The notes under the pieces were generated by a model. The model made no database searches and was not told where the DNA came from. It was given only the letters and a program-made list of their open reading frames with translations. A stretch of DNA of 24,965 bases, taken from the NCBI GenBank assembly GCA_031270205.1, contig JAISYA010000009.1:1-24965 (forward strand), written 5' to 3'. This document shows, piece by piece, positions 1-6,910 of this stretch. A program made the position numbers and the translations under genes. The DNA is from Treponema sp. GTDB lineage: Bacteria; Spirochaetota; Spirochaetia; Treponematales; Breznakiellaceae. Numbering within the stretch: position 1 is the stretch's first letter; every line of letters begins with the position of its first letter.

Positions 1-699
1 GTGTACCGTTCCGTCAGGCCCGGCGCCGGATTTGAGCGAATTACCGCCGCGCCGGTAAGCGCGGTCCCGGAATCCGGCGGGTTTTTCACCTTTATTGATG
101 AAAATCCCCTCGCCGCGCCCGGCAAGCGCTATTATTACCGGGTTTTCCCGGCGGACGCGCGGGGGGAAGGCGTTCATAATACGGAAACCAGCGGGCCCGC
201 GCCGGACGCCGGCGGCTTTGCGGTTTCCCTCTGCATGGGATACGGCGCGCTCAGCCATGAACAGTACATGCTTGAGTACAACAAAACCGTAAAAGCGTCC
301 CAGCGGAAAATGACCTATATGCACAGGCCCTCCAGCCTGGGAAAGCTCGGCACGGAAACGCGCCGGGGGACTGTCAGCGGCAGCGTGTCCTATAAAGCCC
401 AAATAGCCGGCCTGGGCGCGCGCGTAACATTGCGCTACGAGGATTATGCGGATTTTTACATTGACAATGACCGTTCCCTGGGGCCGTATTTTGCCCTCAC
501 CGGGGATACCGGCATCAACGCGTCCATAGATCAAAGCGGCCGCATGGACGGAACGGTAAGCGCCGCCGGCATGTATCCGGGAAAGGTCTTTTACGACAAA
601 ATCGAGATAAAAAGCGGCGTTGCCGCCGGCGGAACCTACGGCATAGAGCCGGAAGGTTTCCCCCGCGCCGAGATCGACTGGACCTGGGGAAACCGGTGA
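1..699 (+). CDS. Fibronectin type III-like surface/secreted protein, 3' fragment
   Basis: The frame is open from the first base to a TGA at 697-699, giving at least 232 residues. The GTG at base 1 is probably an internal Val rather than a start, because the first residues (YRSVRPGAGFERI, then FIDENPLAAPGKRYYYRVFP at about 31-50) look like the second half of a fibronectin type III domain whose first strands would lie before the window. The rest, about residues 75-232, is rich in Gly, Tyr and alternating polar residues, as in an extracellular beta-sheet domain, and has no catalytic motif I recognise. Its N-terminus, and therefore any signal peptide or lipobox, is outside the window. It converges on rsmE with a 42-base gap. 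Function unknown; a surface or periplasmic role is an inference from the fold only. Confidence 0.6.
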   Translation: MYRSVRPGAGFERITAAPVSAVPESGGFFTFIDENPLAAPGKRYYYRVFPADARGEGVHNTETSGPAPDAGGFAVSLCMGYGALSHEQYMLEYNKTVKASQRKMTYMHRPSSLGKLGTETRRGTVSGSVSYKAQIAGLGARVTLRYEDYADFYIDNDRSLGPYFALTGDTGINASIDQSGRMDGTVSAAGMYPGKVFYDKIEIKSGVAAGGTYGIEPEGFPRAEIDWTWGNR

Positions 700-715
700 C
701 GTCCGGCGCTGAAGG

Positions 716-739
716 GCGCCGCTTGAGGGGAAGCGCCGC
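716..739. terminator. Possible bidirectional hairpin between convergent genes
   Basis: GCGCCGCTT (716-724) pairs with AAGCGCCGC (731-739) around a 6-base loop, with one C-C mismatch. It sits in the 42-base gap between two convergent genes, where a shared terminator is expected. There is no T-run on either strand, so this is weak as an intrinsic terminator. Confidence 0.3.
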
Positions 740-741
740 TC

Positions 742-1494
742 TCAGCCCAGTTCGCCGATTTTTTCCATGGCGAGTATTGTCGCCGCCACGCAGGCCGTTT
801 CGGTCCGCAGGGCGCGGCTTCCCAGGGAAAGGCGCAAAAAGCCCGCTTCTTCCAGCAGGTCCCGCTCGCGGTCGGACCAGCCGCGCTCGGAGCCGACGGC
901 CAGTACCACCGGCCTTTTCGTGGGGCTAAGGCGGGACATCGTTCCCTCGGGACGCACGTTATCCGCGGCGACAAGCAGGGGGACGCGGGCGTTTATGCCG
1001 CCCTCCGGCCTTTCCCAGGGACGTTCCCGCAGCCAGTCTTCAAGGCGGGCAAAGACGGTCAGCGCCGGAATGGTCGTGTCGCGGGCCTGAACCGCGCCCT
1101 CAATAAGGGCAGAGCGCGCCCCGCCGTCGTCGAAGAGCTTCGTGTCGCGGTAGCTTTTTTCGCCCAGCTCGCTGCCCATAAGGTCAACCGCTTCCACCCC
1201 CAGGTTGGAAAGGTCGCGCAGCAGGCGGCGTATCTGTATGGGCCGGGGAAAACCGACACCAAGCCGCACGGGCAGCCGGGGCGGCGGGGTTTCGTACACC
1301 CGGAGCGATACAAGAATCGAGCCGTCCAGATTGATCTTTTCGATTATGCCGCTGCCCCGCTGCCCGCCGAGAATGCCCGCCTCAAACGTGTCCCCCGCCT
1401 TTTTATGGAGCGTTTTCAGCAGGTGGATCGTCCGCTCGTCCCGCCGGGACAGGGCCCTGCCCAGTTCATGGTTTTCAAAAAGGATCAGGTTCAC
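742..1494 (-). CDS. rsmE: 16S rRNA (uracil(1498)-N3)-methyltransferase RsmE
   Basis: This SPOUT-class enzyme methylates N3 of U1498 in 16S rRNA, using S-adenosylmethionine. The C-terminal knot signature is clear: AVGSERGWSDRERDLLEEAG corresponds to the family's GPEGG-x-S-x-x-E segment, followed by LGSRALRTETA, the LG-x-R-x-LR-x-ETA motif. The N-terminal part (HLLKTLHKKAGDTFE) matches the PUA-like RNA-binding domain. I chose the GTG at 1494 (product begins VNLILFENHELG, 250 residues, a normal family length). The frame stays open to another GTG at 1548, but the extra 18 residues look unrelated to the family. No Shine-Dalgarno precedes 1494; instead an extended -10 ends seven bases upstream, so the message may be leaderless. 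It is a single gene convergent with the fibronectin-like gene and divergent from the URO-D-like gene. Confidence 0.92.
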   Translation of the reverse strand: MNLILFENHELGRALSRRDERTIHLLKTLHKKAGDTFEAGILGGQRGSGIIEKINLDGSILVSLRVYETPPPRLPVRLGVGFPRPIQIRRLLRDLSNLGVEAVDLMGSELGEKSYRDTKLFDDGGARSALIEGAVQARDTTIPALTVFARLEDWLRERPWERPEGGINARVPLLVAADNVRPEGTMSRLSPTKRPVVLAVGSERGWSDRERDLLEEAGFLRLSLGSRALRTETACVAATILAMEKIGELG

Positions 1495-1500
1495 GGGGAA

Positions 1501-1510
1501 AGTATAGCAC
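1501..1510 (-). promoter_or_regulatory. Extended -10 promoter for rsmE
   Basis: On the minus strand the sequence is GTGCTATACT, with TATACT at 1506-1501 preceded by the TG of an extended -10. The -35 position (CTGCGC at 1529-1524) is poor. The expected transcription start falls on or next to the GTG at 1494. Confidence 0.45.
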
Positions 1511-1535
1511 AACCCCGCGCTTTGCGCAGGCGAAT

Positions 1536-1589
1536 AACCGCAAAGCACACGGACGGGGACAGGAAGCGGTGTCAGCCGGCTTTGCGGTT
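1536..1589. repeat. Inverted repeat AACCGCAAAGC / GCTTTGCGGTT
   Basis: A perfect 11-bp inverted repeat has arms at 1536-1546 and 1579-1589 with a 32-base loop, in the gap between rsmE and the URO-D-like gene. Nine bases of the arm (AACCGCAAA / TTTGCGGTT) recur as a hairpin at 4872-4935. A related short palindrome, GCGCTTTGCGC, occurs at 1517-1527 and 6822-6832. Confidence 0.5.
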
Positions 1590-1672
1590 CAGCCGCCGCT
1601 GCACAGCCGGTTAATCCGGCGCCAATTTCTTACGCAGGCGTTGTCAAAGGTTTCAAAAGGTATTCCATTATA

Positions 1673-1733
1673 TCAATATAGCATAAAAGATGTCATTCCC
1701 GAATAAGATTTCTTTTTTTCCGGCTTTTATACT
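1673..1733 (+). promoter_or_regulatory. Putative regulated promoter of the URO-D-like gene
   Basis: A -10 candidate TATACT (1728-1733) lies 22 bases before the start codon at 1756; the matching -35 (AAGATT, 1705-1710) is poor, as in activator-dependent promoters. Upstream, TCAATATAGCATAA (1673-1686) is identical to 3766-3779 in the AraC/TRAP-1 intergenic region. In both places the 14-mer ends 40-41 bases before the -10 candidate, which suggests a shared activator site. The 14-mer also contains TGCTATATT on the other strand, so it could instead be a minus-strand -10. Confidence 0.4.
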
Positions 1734-1755
1734 TTCCCCGCAGGGAGAAACCGAT

Positions 1756-2865
1756 ATGAAATGGCGCCGGGAACAATTTATAAGCTACATGACTTTTGCT
1801 GATTCTCCCGAAGATATGCTTTGTGAAATCATGGGGCTGTTGATCGGCCTGGATAAGGAATGGATTGCTCAGGGCGCCACGCCGGAGGAGATGGACCTTA
1901 GCGGTTTTGGGTTTGATTATGTCCCTTCCGTCGAAATAGGAAATACCGGTCCCATACACCTTCAAAATGAAGAAATCTTTGAAGAAACTCCGGAATATGT
2001 AATCAGCCGCGATTCCTGGGGGCGAAAAGTAAAACTGGTAAAAACTTCCGCCACTATTCCCACGCCTGTGGAATATCCGGTAAAGACCATGGATGACTGG
2101 CTCAAGATGAAGCGCATGTTTGAATATGCCGATGAGCGGATCGCAAAGCCTGAGCTGGAAAAAGCTATTGTCTTGCAGGAGGAGGGTGTCCTGATCCGGG
2201 GAAGTATCCCCGGCGGGTTTGATCTGCCGCGGGAACTTATGGGTGAGGAACAGCTTTGCGTCTGCTGCTATGAAGACCCGGAACTCCTTGAAGACATTAT
2301 CAAAACGGCCTCTGATATGAGTTTCCGTGTATTAGAGCAGATCAGCCGCCATATCCGAATTGATATGCTGACGGTGCACGAGGACATGGCGGGCAAAAGC
2401 GGCCCCTTGTTTGGCCCGGTACAGATCAACAAATTTATTAAACCGTATTACCTCCGCGTTTGGGATATGCTCAAGTCCCGCGGAACCAGGCTCTTTGCCC
2501 AGGACAGCGACGGTAATATGAATCCGGTAATAGACACCTTTATTGGCTGCGGAATAAATGTTTTTTATCCCTGCGAGCCGGCTGCGGGAATGGATATTGT
2601 AAAACTGCGGGAAAAGTATGGCCGTCAGTTTGCCATGATCGGCGGCATTGATAAACACGTTCTGCGCCGGGGCAAAGAGGAAATCCGCAAAGAACTGGAA
2701 TATAAACTCCAGCCTTCAATGCGGGGCGGAGGGATGTGTTTCGGCCTGGATCACCGCATCCCCAACGGTACTCCTCTTGAAAATTACCGCTATTATGTCA
2801 AAACCGCCAGGGAAATTCTTGGAATTAAAAACTTCGAAAAGGGTTGGGCAAGGTTTATTCCCTGA
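1756..2865 (+). CDS. Uroporphyrinogen decarboxylase (URO-D)-fold protein, possible methyltransferase
   Basis: A 369-residue soluble protein of the HemE/MtaA superfamily (TIM barrel). The recognisable part is the C-terminal half: HEDMAGKSGPLFGP at about 213-226, then a YLRVWDMLKSRGTRLFAQDSDGN segment, then FYPCEPAAGMD and FAMIGGIDKHVLRRG. Members either decarboxylate uroporphyrinogen or move methyl groups to and from corrinoids and coenzyme M. The HxC zinc-binding signature of MtaA/MtbA is not seen; the equivalent stretch reads FAQDSDGN, as in the many uncharacterised URO-D-like proteins, so the reaction cannot be assigned. It is unlikely to be haem HemE, since no haem genes are near. The start at 1756 is chosen because AGGGAG lies 8 bases upstream; an earlier in-frame ATG at 1690 has no such site. 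It probably acts on the same substrate class as TRAP-1, whose promoter region shares a 14-bp motif. Confidence 0.75.
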   Translation: MKWRREQFISYMTFADSPEDMLCEIMGLLIGLDKEWIAQGATPEEMDLSGFGFDYVPSVEIGNTGPIHLQNEEIFEETPEYVISRDSWGRKVKLVKTSATIPTPVEYPVKTMDDWLKMKRMFEYADERIAKPELEKAIVLQEEGVLIRGSIPGGFDLPRELMGEEQLCVCCYEDPELLEDIIKTASDMSFRVLEQISRHIRIDMLTVHEDMAGKSGPLFGPVQINKFIKPYYLRVWDMLKSRGTRLFAQDSDGNMNPVIDTFIGCGINVFYPCEPAAGMDIVKLREKYGRQFAMIGGIDKHVLRRGKEEIRKELEYKLQPSMRGGGMCFGLDHRIPNGTPLENYRYYVKTAREILGIKNFEKGWARFIP

Positions 2866-2875
2866 TTCACGCTCA

Positions 2876-3730
2876 TCAATTTCCCCTGTTTTTTTCCCTG
2901 AACCGGCGGGGAGAATCATGGAAGGTGTGCCTGAACAGTTGATAAAAATAGCTGATGTTCTGAAAGCCCGTCTCATAAACAATATCCAGAATTTCCCGAT
3001 CCGAGTGCAGCAGCATATTCGCCACATAGTTCAGCCGCCGGGTATTGATATAAGCGGAAGGAGTAGTATGATAATATTTCCGAAAACTGCGGCAGATATG
3101 CTCTGTGGTTTTACCCGAATATTCCCGGAGAAAATCCATGCCCTCGGAAAGGTTATCGAGTTTTTGTATTTCGTCCAAAGCCTGCCGCAGCCACAGAGGC
3201 GGCCGCACATTATTGGAAATTGCTTCCTGATGGAAAAATTCGATAAAATAGGAATTGATTAATTCCGCGAGGAGCAACCGCAGGCGGATCCTTGCTTCTG
3301 ATTTTTTATCCGGCGGTATAAGGCTTAAAGAGCGTATTTTTTGCTGTAGCAGTTGACACTCGGAGCCGCTTAACAGAATGGGCGGACAATGGGAACGGTT
3401 CAACATAAAAGAATACGTCTTTTTGTCATAGAGGTATTCAAACAGGTTGATTACCGCCTCCGGCGCAAAGGCCAAATTGATATGCCCACTCGGCCTGGGA
3501 AACGCTTTGGAATGTATGTCGCCGGGCCGCACAAAAATCAGGCTTCCAACCGGCATGTCCATAGCCTGATCCTCAAAGCTGAAACTCAGCGTACCGTCGG
3601 TTACCAGAGTAATTTCATAGAAATCATGAATCTGAGGGAATTGGCGGGTATCAATTACCGTATGGTAGGCGTAATGGTTCTCTGTTTCAGGATCGATGAA
3701 TTGAATCGCGCTAATCATATTTACAGACAT
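2876..3730 (-). CDS. AraC-family transcriptional regulator
   Basis: The protein has 284 residues with the usual two-part layout. An N-terminal cupin-like effector domain covers about 20-100, with IHDFYEITLVTDG and a VGSLIFVRPGDIH strand. The C-terminal double helix-turn-helix covers about 190-280: FLREYSGKTTEHICRSFRKY is the first and ILDIVYETGFQNISYFYQLF the second, followed by the typical FRHTF...SPRRFR ending. The ATG at 3730 is chosen because GGGAGG ends six bases before it; the frame stays open to 3835 without a ribosome site. It is divergent from the TRAP-1 operon and only 10 bases from the convergent URO-D-like gene. AraC proteins with a cupin-like domain usually sense small sugars or acids and activate a neighbouring operon; TRAP-1 and the URO-D-like gene are the likely targets. 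This gene is visibly richer in A+T than the flanking transporter genes. Confidence 0.9.
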   Translation of the reverse strand: MSVNMISAIQFIDPETENHYAYHTVIDTRQFPQIHDFYEITLVTDGTLSFSFEDQAMDMPVGSLIFVRPGDIHSKAFPRPSGHINLAFAPEAVINLFEYLYDKKTYSFMLNRSHCPPILLSGSECQLLQQKIRSLSLIPPDKKSEARIRLRLLLAELINSYFIEFFHQEAISNNVRPPLWLRQALDEIQKLDNLSEGMDFLREYSGKTTEHICRSFRKYYHTTPSAYINTRRLNYVANMLLHSDREILDIVYETGFQNISYFYQLFRHTFHDSPRRFREKNRGN

Positions 3731-3765
3731 ACACGCCTCCCATAAATATAAATACCATATAGAAG

Positions 3766-3825
3766 TCAATATAGCATAATAAATATCAATTGTAAATAAG
3801 ACAGCACAATGGTATGTGATACAAT
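3766..3825 (+). promoter_or_regulatory. TRAP-1 operon promoter and candidate AraC site
   Basis: TACAAT at 3820-3825 is a good -10, 29 bases before the dctP start, but its 17-spaced -35 (TAAGAC) is poor. The 14-mer TCAATATAGCATAA at 3766-3779 ends 40 bases upstream of this -10, matching the arrangement before the URO-D-like gene at 1673-1733. This fits activation by the divergent AraC protein. Confidence 0.4.
3768..3796 (-). promoter_or_regulatory. Promoter of the AraC regulator
   Basis: On the minus strand TTTACA (3796-3791), a 17-base spacer and TATATT (3773-3768) with an upstream TGC form a good sigma-70 promoter about 40 bases before the AraC start. The 14-bp motif at 3766-3779 overlaps this -10, so a protein bound there would block araC expression. 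Confidence 0.55.
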
Positions 3826-3854
3826 AAGGCATCATTATTTCTGAGGAGGAATGT

Positions 3855-4853
3855 ATGAAGTTGGTAAAAGCGGCGTTGTTTTTGGCTCTGTGTCTGATAA
3901 TTGCCGGAACCGGTTTGTATGCCGGCGGCGGAAGTCAGCCCAAGACAGACGGCGGAAAAGTGGTAGTCCGCTTCGGTAATACCCAGGGCGAGGGAGACAC
4001 CCAGACCATGGCGCTTCGGGAAGTGGCTAAGCGGCTCAACGATTCGGGCCGTTTCCAGGTGGAGGTTTTCCCCAGTTCATCCCTTGGGGATACCGACGAC
4101 ATGACCGAGCAGGCCAAGCAGGGCGCCGCGATTGTAACCGTTTCCGATCCCAGCCGGCTGGCGGCCTTTGTCAAGGATTACGGCATCATCAACATGCCTT
4201 ACGTCTTCAAGGATTCCACAGTCCTTGATAAAATAATGGCCACCGATACCCACCGGCAGTGGGAAGCGGCCTTTGAGCAGCAGAATATCAAGCTGATAAC
4301 CTCCAACTGGTATTCCGGCCCCCGGCACTTTGTGACCAATGTGGAAGTCAATAAACCCGCGGACCTCAGGGGACAGCGGATCCGCACCATGGGCAACGAT
4401 ATTTGCATTGAATCCGTTACCGCCATGGGCGCGGTTGCGGTAGGCATGCCCTGGAGCGAAGTGTACCCGGCAATTCAGCAGAAAGCCCTCGACGGCGCCG
4501 AAGTTCAGACCACTTCCTCCTATCCTACCAGGCTCTACGAGCTTCTTAAATACACCAACAAGACCGCCCATTTCCAGCTTGTAGGCAGCGTGGTAACGGG
4601 AACCAAATTCTTCAACAGCATGTCCAAGGAAAACCAGGACCTGTTTGTCAAAACCTTCAGGGATGTGGGCACCGAGTATCAGCAGAAGGTAAACGAAGTA
4701 TCCGAGCAGTATGAGAAGGAAATGGCGTCAAAACACGGGATGATCGTCCGTGACGTTGATCCCGCTCCCTTTATTGAGGCTGTTCAGCCCGTATATCAAA
4801 AACTTGGTTACGCGGATTTGCGGACAAAAATATTAAAAGAGCTGGGACAATAA
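3855..4853 (+). CDS. dctP: TRAP transporter substrate-binding protein (TRAP-1)
   Basis: A periplasmic solute receptor of 332 residues that passes its ligand to the DctQM membrane pair for sodium-driven uptake. A signal peptide is clear (residues 1 to about 23: Lys, hydrophobic core, GLYA then GGGSQ); there is no lipobox Cys, unlike the TRAP-2 receptor. Family marks are the repeated SDPSRLAAF and MPYVFKD segments and GQRIRTMGNDI at about 173-183. The Arg there corresponds to the residue that holds the carboxylate of the ligand in most DctP proteins, so an organic acid is the likely substrate. GAEVQTTSSYP and the helix-rich C-terminus complete the fold. GGAGGA lies just ahead of the ATG. It is the first gene of dctP-Q-M, and a hairpin separates it from dctQ. 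The substrate cannot be named from the sequence. Confidence 0.92.
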   Translation: MKLVKAALFLALCLIIAGTGLYAGGGSQPKTDGGKVVVRFGNTQGEGDTQTMALREVAKRLNDSGRFQVEVFPSSSLGDTDDMTEQAKQGAAIVTVSDPSRLAAFVKDYGIINMPYVFKDSTVLDKIMATDTHRQWEAAFEQQNIKLITSNWYSGPRHFVTNVEVNKPADLRGQRIRTMGNDICIESVTAMGAVAVGMPWSEVYPAIQQKALDGAEVQTTSSYPTRLYELLKYTNKTAHFQLVGSVVTGTKFFNSMSKENQDLFVKTFRDVGTEYQQKVNEVSEQYEKEMASKHGMIVRDVDPAPFIEAVQPVYQKLGYADLRTKILKELGQ

Positions 4854-4871
4854 TAGAAAAACGGAACGAAG

Positions 4872-4935
4872 AACCGCAAAATCTGCATGATTGGTTGTTG
4901 TTTATGAATCTTTTCCAAACGCGGACTTTGCGGTT
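4872..4935 (+). other. Stem-loop between dctP and dctQ (TRAP-1)
   Basis: AACCGCAAAATCTGC (4872-4886) pairs with GCGGACTTTGCGGTT (4921-4935) over 15 positions with one mismatch and one G-U pair, around a 34-base loop, followed by TTTG. It fills most of the 132-base gap and probably acts as a processing or stabilising hairpin, or a partial terminator, that keeps receptor mRNA above membrane-subunit mRNA. The arms are shared with the inverted repeat at 1536-1589. Confidence 0.5.
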
Positions 4936-4985
4936 TTTGTCTGCCTGTGTGCATAGGTATTTGAGCGCAGTATTGGGGTATTGTT

Positions 4986-5471
4986 ATGAAAAAATTTTAC
5001 GAGTATTACTGCAAATTTGAAAAGATAGTCTGCGGTACGGGTTTTATTACCATCGTGGTGCTGGTGTTTTTATCCGCCATTGCCCGGAGCTTAAAGAATC
5101 CCCTGCAGTGGAGCATAGATATTTCCATGCTTCTCCTTGCCTGGGTATCTTTTCTGGGCGCCGATATTGCCTGGCGGCGCGGACAACTTTTGGGGATAGA
5201 CCTTCTTACTCGGAATCTGCCCATTAAAGCACAGAAACTTGTGGATCTCTGCATCCTGACCCTGATTCTGGCCTCCCTGATAATTTTTATCATTTTCGGC
5301 TTCATGCTGGCCAAAAGCAACTGGCGGCGTTCCATGCAGGTTGTGCGGATGAGCTACTCCTTTGTTACCCTGAGCCTACCGGTGGTTTCAATTTCGATGT
5401 CGGTTTCTACTCTTATAAAAATTGTGGGGCGGGTAAAAAACTTCGGCAAAGACGCCGGACAAAAAGCCTAG
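4986..5471 (+). CDS. dctQ: TRAP transporter small membrane subunit (TRAP-1)
   Basis: The protein has 161 residues with four hydrophobic segments at about 17-35, 45-62, 85-108 and 122-145, as expected for the DctQ subunit. The conserved DISMLLLAWVSFLGADIAWRR loop and the following QLLGIDLL are typical. DctQ has no known catalytic motif; it joins DctM in the inner membrane and helps dock the loaded receptor. The ribosome site is weak (GGGG about eight bases before the ATG). dctM begins 9 bases after its stop. It is clearly related to the TRAP-2 DctQ at 9002-9484 (shared GADIAWR, LVTLSL and TRNLP segments) but less alike than the two DctM proteins are. Confidence 0.9.
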   Translation: MKKFYEYYCKFEKIVCGTGFITIVVLVFLSAIARSLKNPLQWSIDISMLLLAWVSFLGADIAWRRGQLLGIDLLTRNLPIKAQKLVDLCILTLILASLIIFIIFGFMLAKSNWRRSMQVVRMSYSFVTLSLPVVSISMSVSTLIKIVGRVKNFGKDAGQKA

Positions 5472-5480
5472 GAAGCGGGT

Positions 5481-6776
5481 ATGTCGTTACTTCTTATTTG
5501 TTTTGTGGTTTTCCTCCTGGCCGGTATGCCCGTTGCCTTTGTGATCAGCCTTGCGGGGATGAGCTTTTTCGCGGCCACCCCGGACATCCCCTTTACCATT
5601 ACGGTTCAGCGGATTGTAACCCAGACCCAGTCTTTCGCTTTTTTGGCGGTACCCTTTTTTATCTTTGCCGGAAATTTAATGAACGTATCCGGCATAACAA
5701 CCAGGCTCCTCAGTCTGGCCCGGCTTCTGACGCGCCGTATGTACGGCGGCACCGCACAGATCAGCGTTGTGCTTTCCACCCTTATGGGCGGCGTTTCAGG
5801 CTCCGCCACCGCGGACGCCGCAATGGAAACCAGAATCCTGGCGCCGGAGATGATGCGCATTGGGTACAACAAGGGTTATATCTGCGCGGTCAACTGTATC
5901 ACCGCCCTTATTACGGCGACAATCCCTCCAAGCTTGGGGCTTATCATATTCGGTTTTATCGGGGAAGTATCCATAGGCCGGCTCTTTGCGGCGGGCATTA
6001 TTCCCGGCGTCTTGATGATGTTCTTCCTTATGGCAACCACCAGCATTACTTCCCGGCTCCACAAATTCGATCCCCCCAAGAGGGAACTCCCAAAACTTAC
6101 CCTTAAAGAACTTTTTGTAAATTTGAAGGAATCAATCTGGGCCCTGCTTTTCCCGATAATTCTCATTGTCGGTATCCGTCTTGGGCTTTTTACCCCGTCC
6201 GAGGCGGGCGCCTTCGCGGTTATCTACGCCCTTGTTATCGGAAAATTTGTCTACAAGGAACTTACCTGGGAAAAATTCAAGGAAGCCCTCGCTACCTCAT
6301 TCACCGATAACGGCGCGATCATGCTGATCATCGCCTTCTCCGGCCCCTTCAGCTACGCTATTACCTATGTTAAACTGCCGGTGGTTTTGAGCAGTTTTAT
6401 TTTTGGGATAACCACCAATTTGCAGCTTTTGACCCTAATAATACTGGCCTTCCTTTTTGTCGCCGGAATGTTCCTGGACAGCAACGTAAACTTTTTGCTC
6501 CTTACGCCGATTTTCCTTCCGATGGTTCAGGAGCTGGGAATGGATCCGGTTCATTTCGGGGTACTTATGGCAACAATAGTAACTCTGGGGGTTATGACGC
6601 CGCCGGTAGGTTCCGCCCTGTACACGGTCTGCGGCATAATAAACTGCCCCCCCGAGGAGTACACAAAGGAAAGCCTGCCCTTCCTTTTCGCGGTGTGTCT
6701 GGAACTGGGCATTCTGGTATTTTTACCGCAGGTGGTACTGTTTATTCCCAATATGATATTCGGCGTTGTGCGTTAA
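5481..6776 (+). CDS. dctM: TRAP transporter large permease subunit (TRAP-1)
   Basis: A 431-residue polytopic inner-membrane protein with a dozen or so hydrophobic segments, the ion-coupled transport subunit of the TRAP complex. DctM marks are AVPFFIFAGNLMNVSGI near residue 56, GGVSGSATADAAM near 102, ITATIPPSLGLIIFGF and VTLGVMTPPVGSALYTVCGI near 368-390; the last two are the re-entrant hairpin and sodium-site regions of the family. GGAAG precedes the ATG. It ends the TRAP-1 operon; no convincing intrinsic terminator follows, only the short palindrome GCGCTTTGCGC at 6822-6832. It has the same length as the TRAP-2 DctM and is almost the same across residues 50-200. Confidence 0.95.
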   Translation: MSLLLICFVVFLLAGMPVAFVISLAGMSFFAATPDIPFTITVQRIVTQTQSFAFLAVPFFIFAGNLMNVSGITTRLLSLARLLTRRMYGGTAQISVVLSTLMGGVSGSATADAAMETRILAPEMMRIGYNKGYICAVNCITALITATIPPSLGLIIFGFIGEVSIGRLFAAGIIPGVLMMFFLMATTSITSRLHKFDPPKRELPKLTLKELFVNLKESIWALLFPIILIVGIRLGLFTPSEAGAFAVIYALVIGKFVYKELTWEKFKEALATSFTDNGAIMLIIAFSGPFSYAITYVKLPVVLSSFIFGITTNLQLLTLIILAFLFVAGMFLDSNVNFLLLTPIFLPMVQELGMDPVHFGVLMATIVTLGVMTPPVGSALYTVCGIINCPPEEYTKESLPFLFAVCLELGILVFLPQVVLFIPNMIFGVVR

Positions 6777-6841
6777 ACGGCGGTGTTTGTCTTTATCGTT
6801 CCTCTTAATTATGTAAGTTCAGCGCTTTGCGCAAAATTATA

Positions 6842-6878
6842 TTGTAATATGTCCGGGAAGGGATTAACATACTAGTAT
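6842..6878 (+). promoter_or_regulatory. gntR promoter with operator palindrome
   Basis: TTGTAA (6842-6847), a 17-base spacer and TAACAT (6865-6870) form a plausible promoter. The perfect palindrome ATACTAGTAT (6869-6878) overlaps the end of the -10 and matches the motif ATACWWGYAT seen twice in the TRAP-2 promoter. This suggests autoregulation by the GntR protein. Confidence 0.5.
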
Positions 6879-6910
6879 AGCACTCTAAAGGAAATAAAAC
6901 GGATTACAGC

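Noticed and set aside
4077..4571. 164-codon minus-strand frame opposite dctP of TRAP-1
   Set aside because: No motif or ribosome site, and it is antisense to a well-supported receptor gene.
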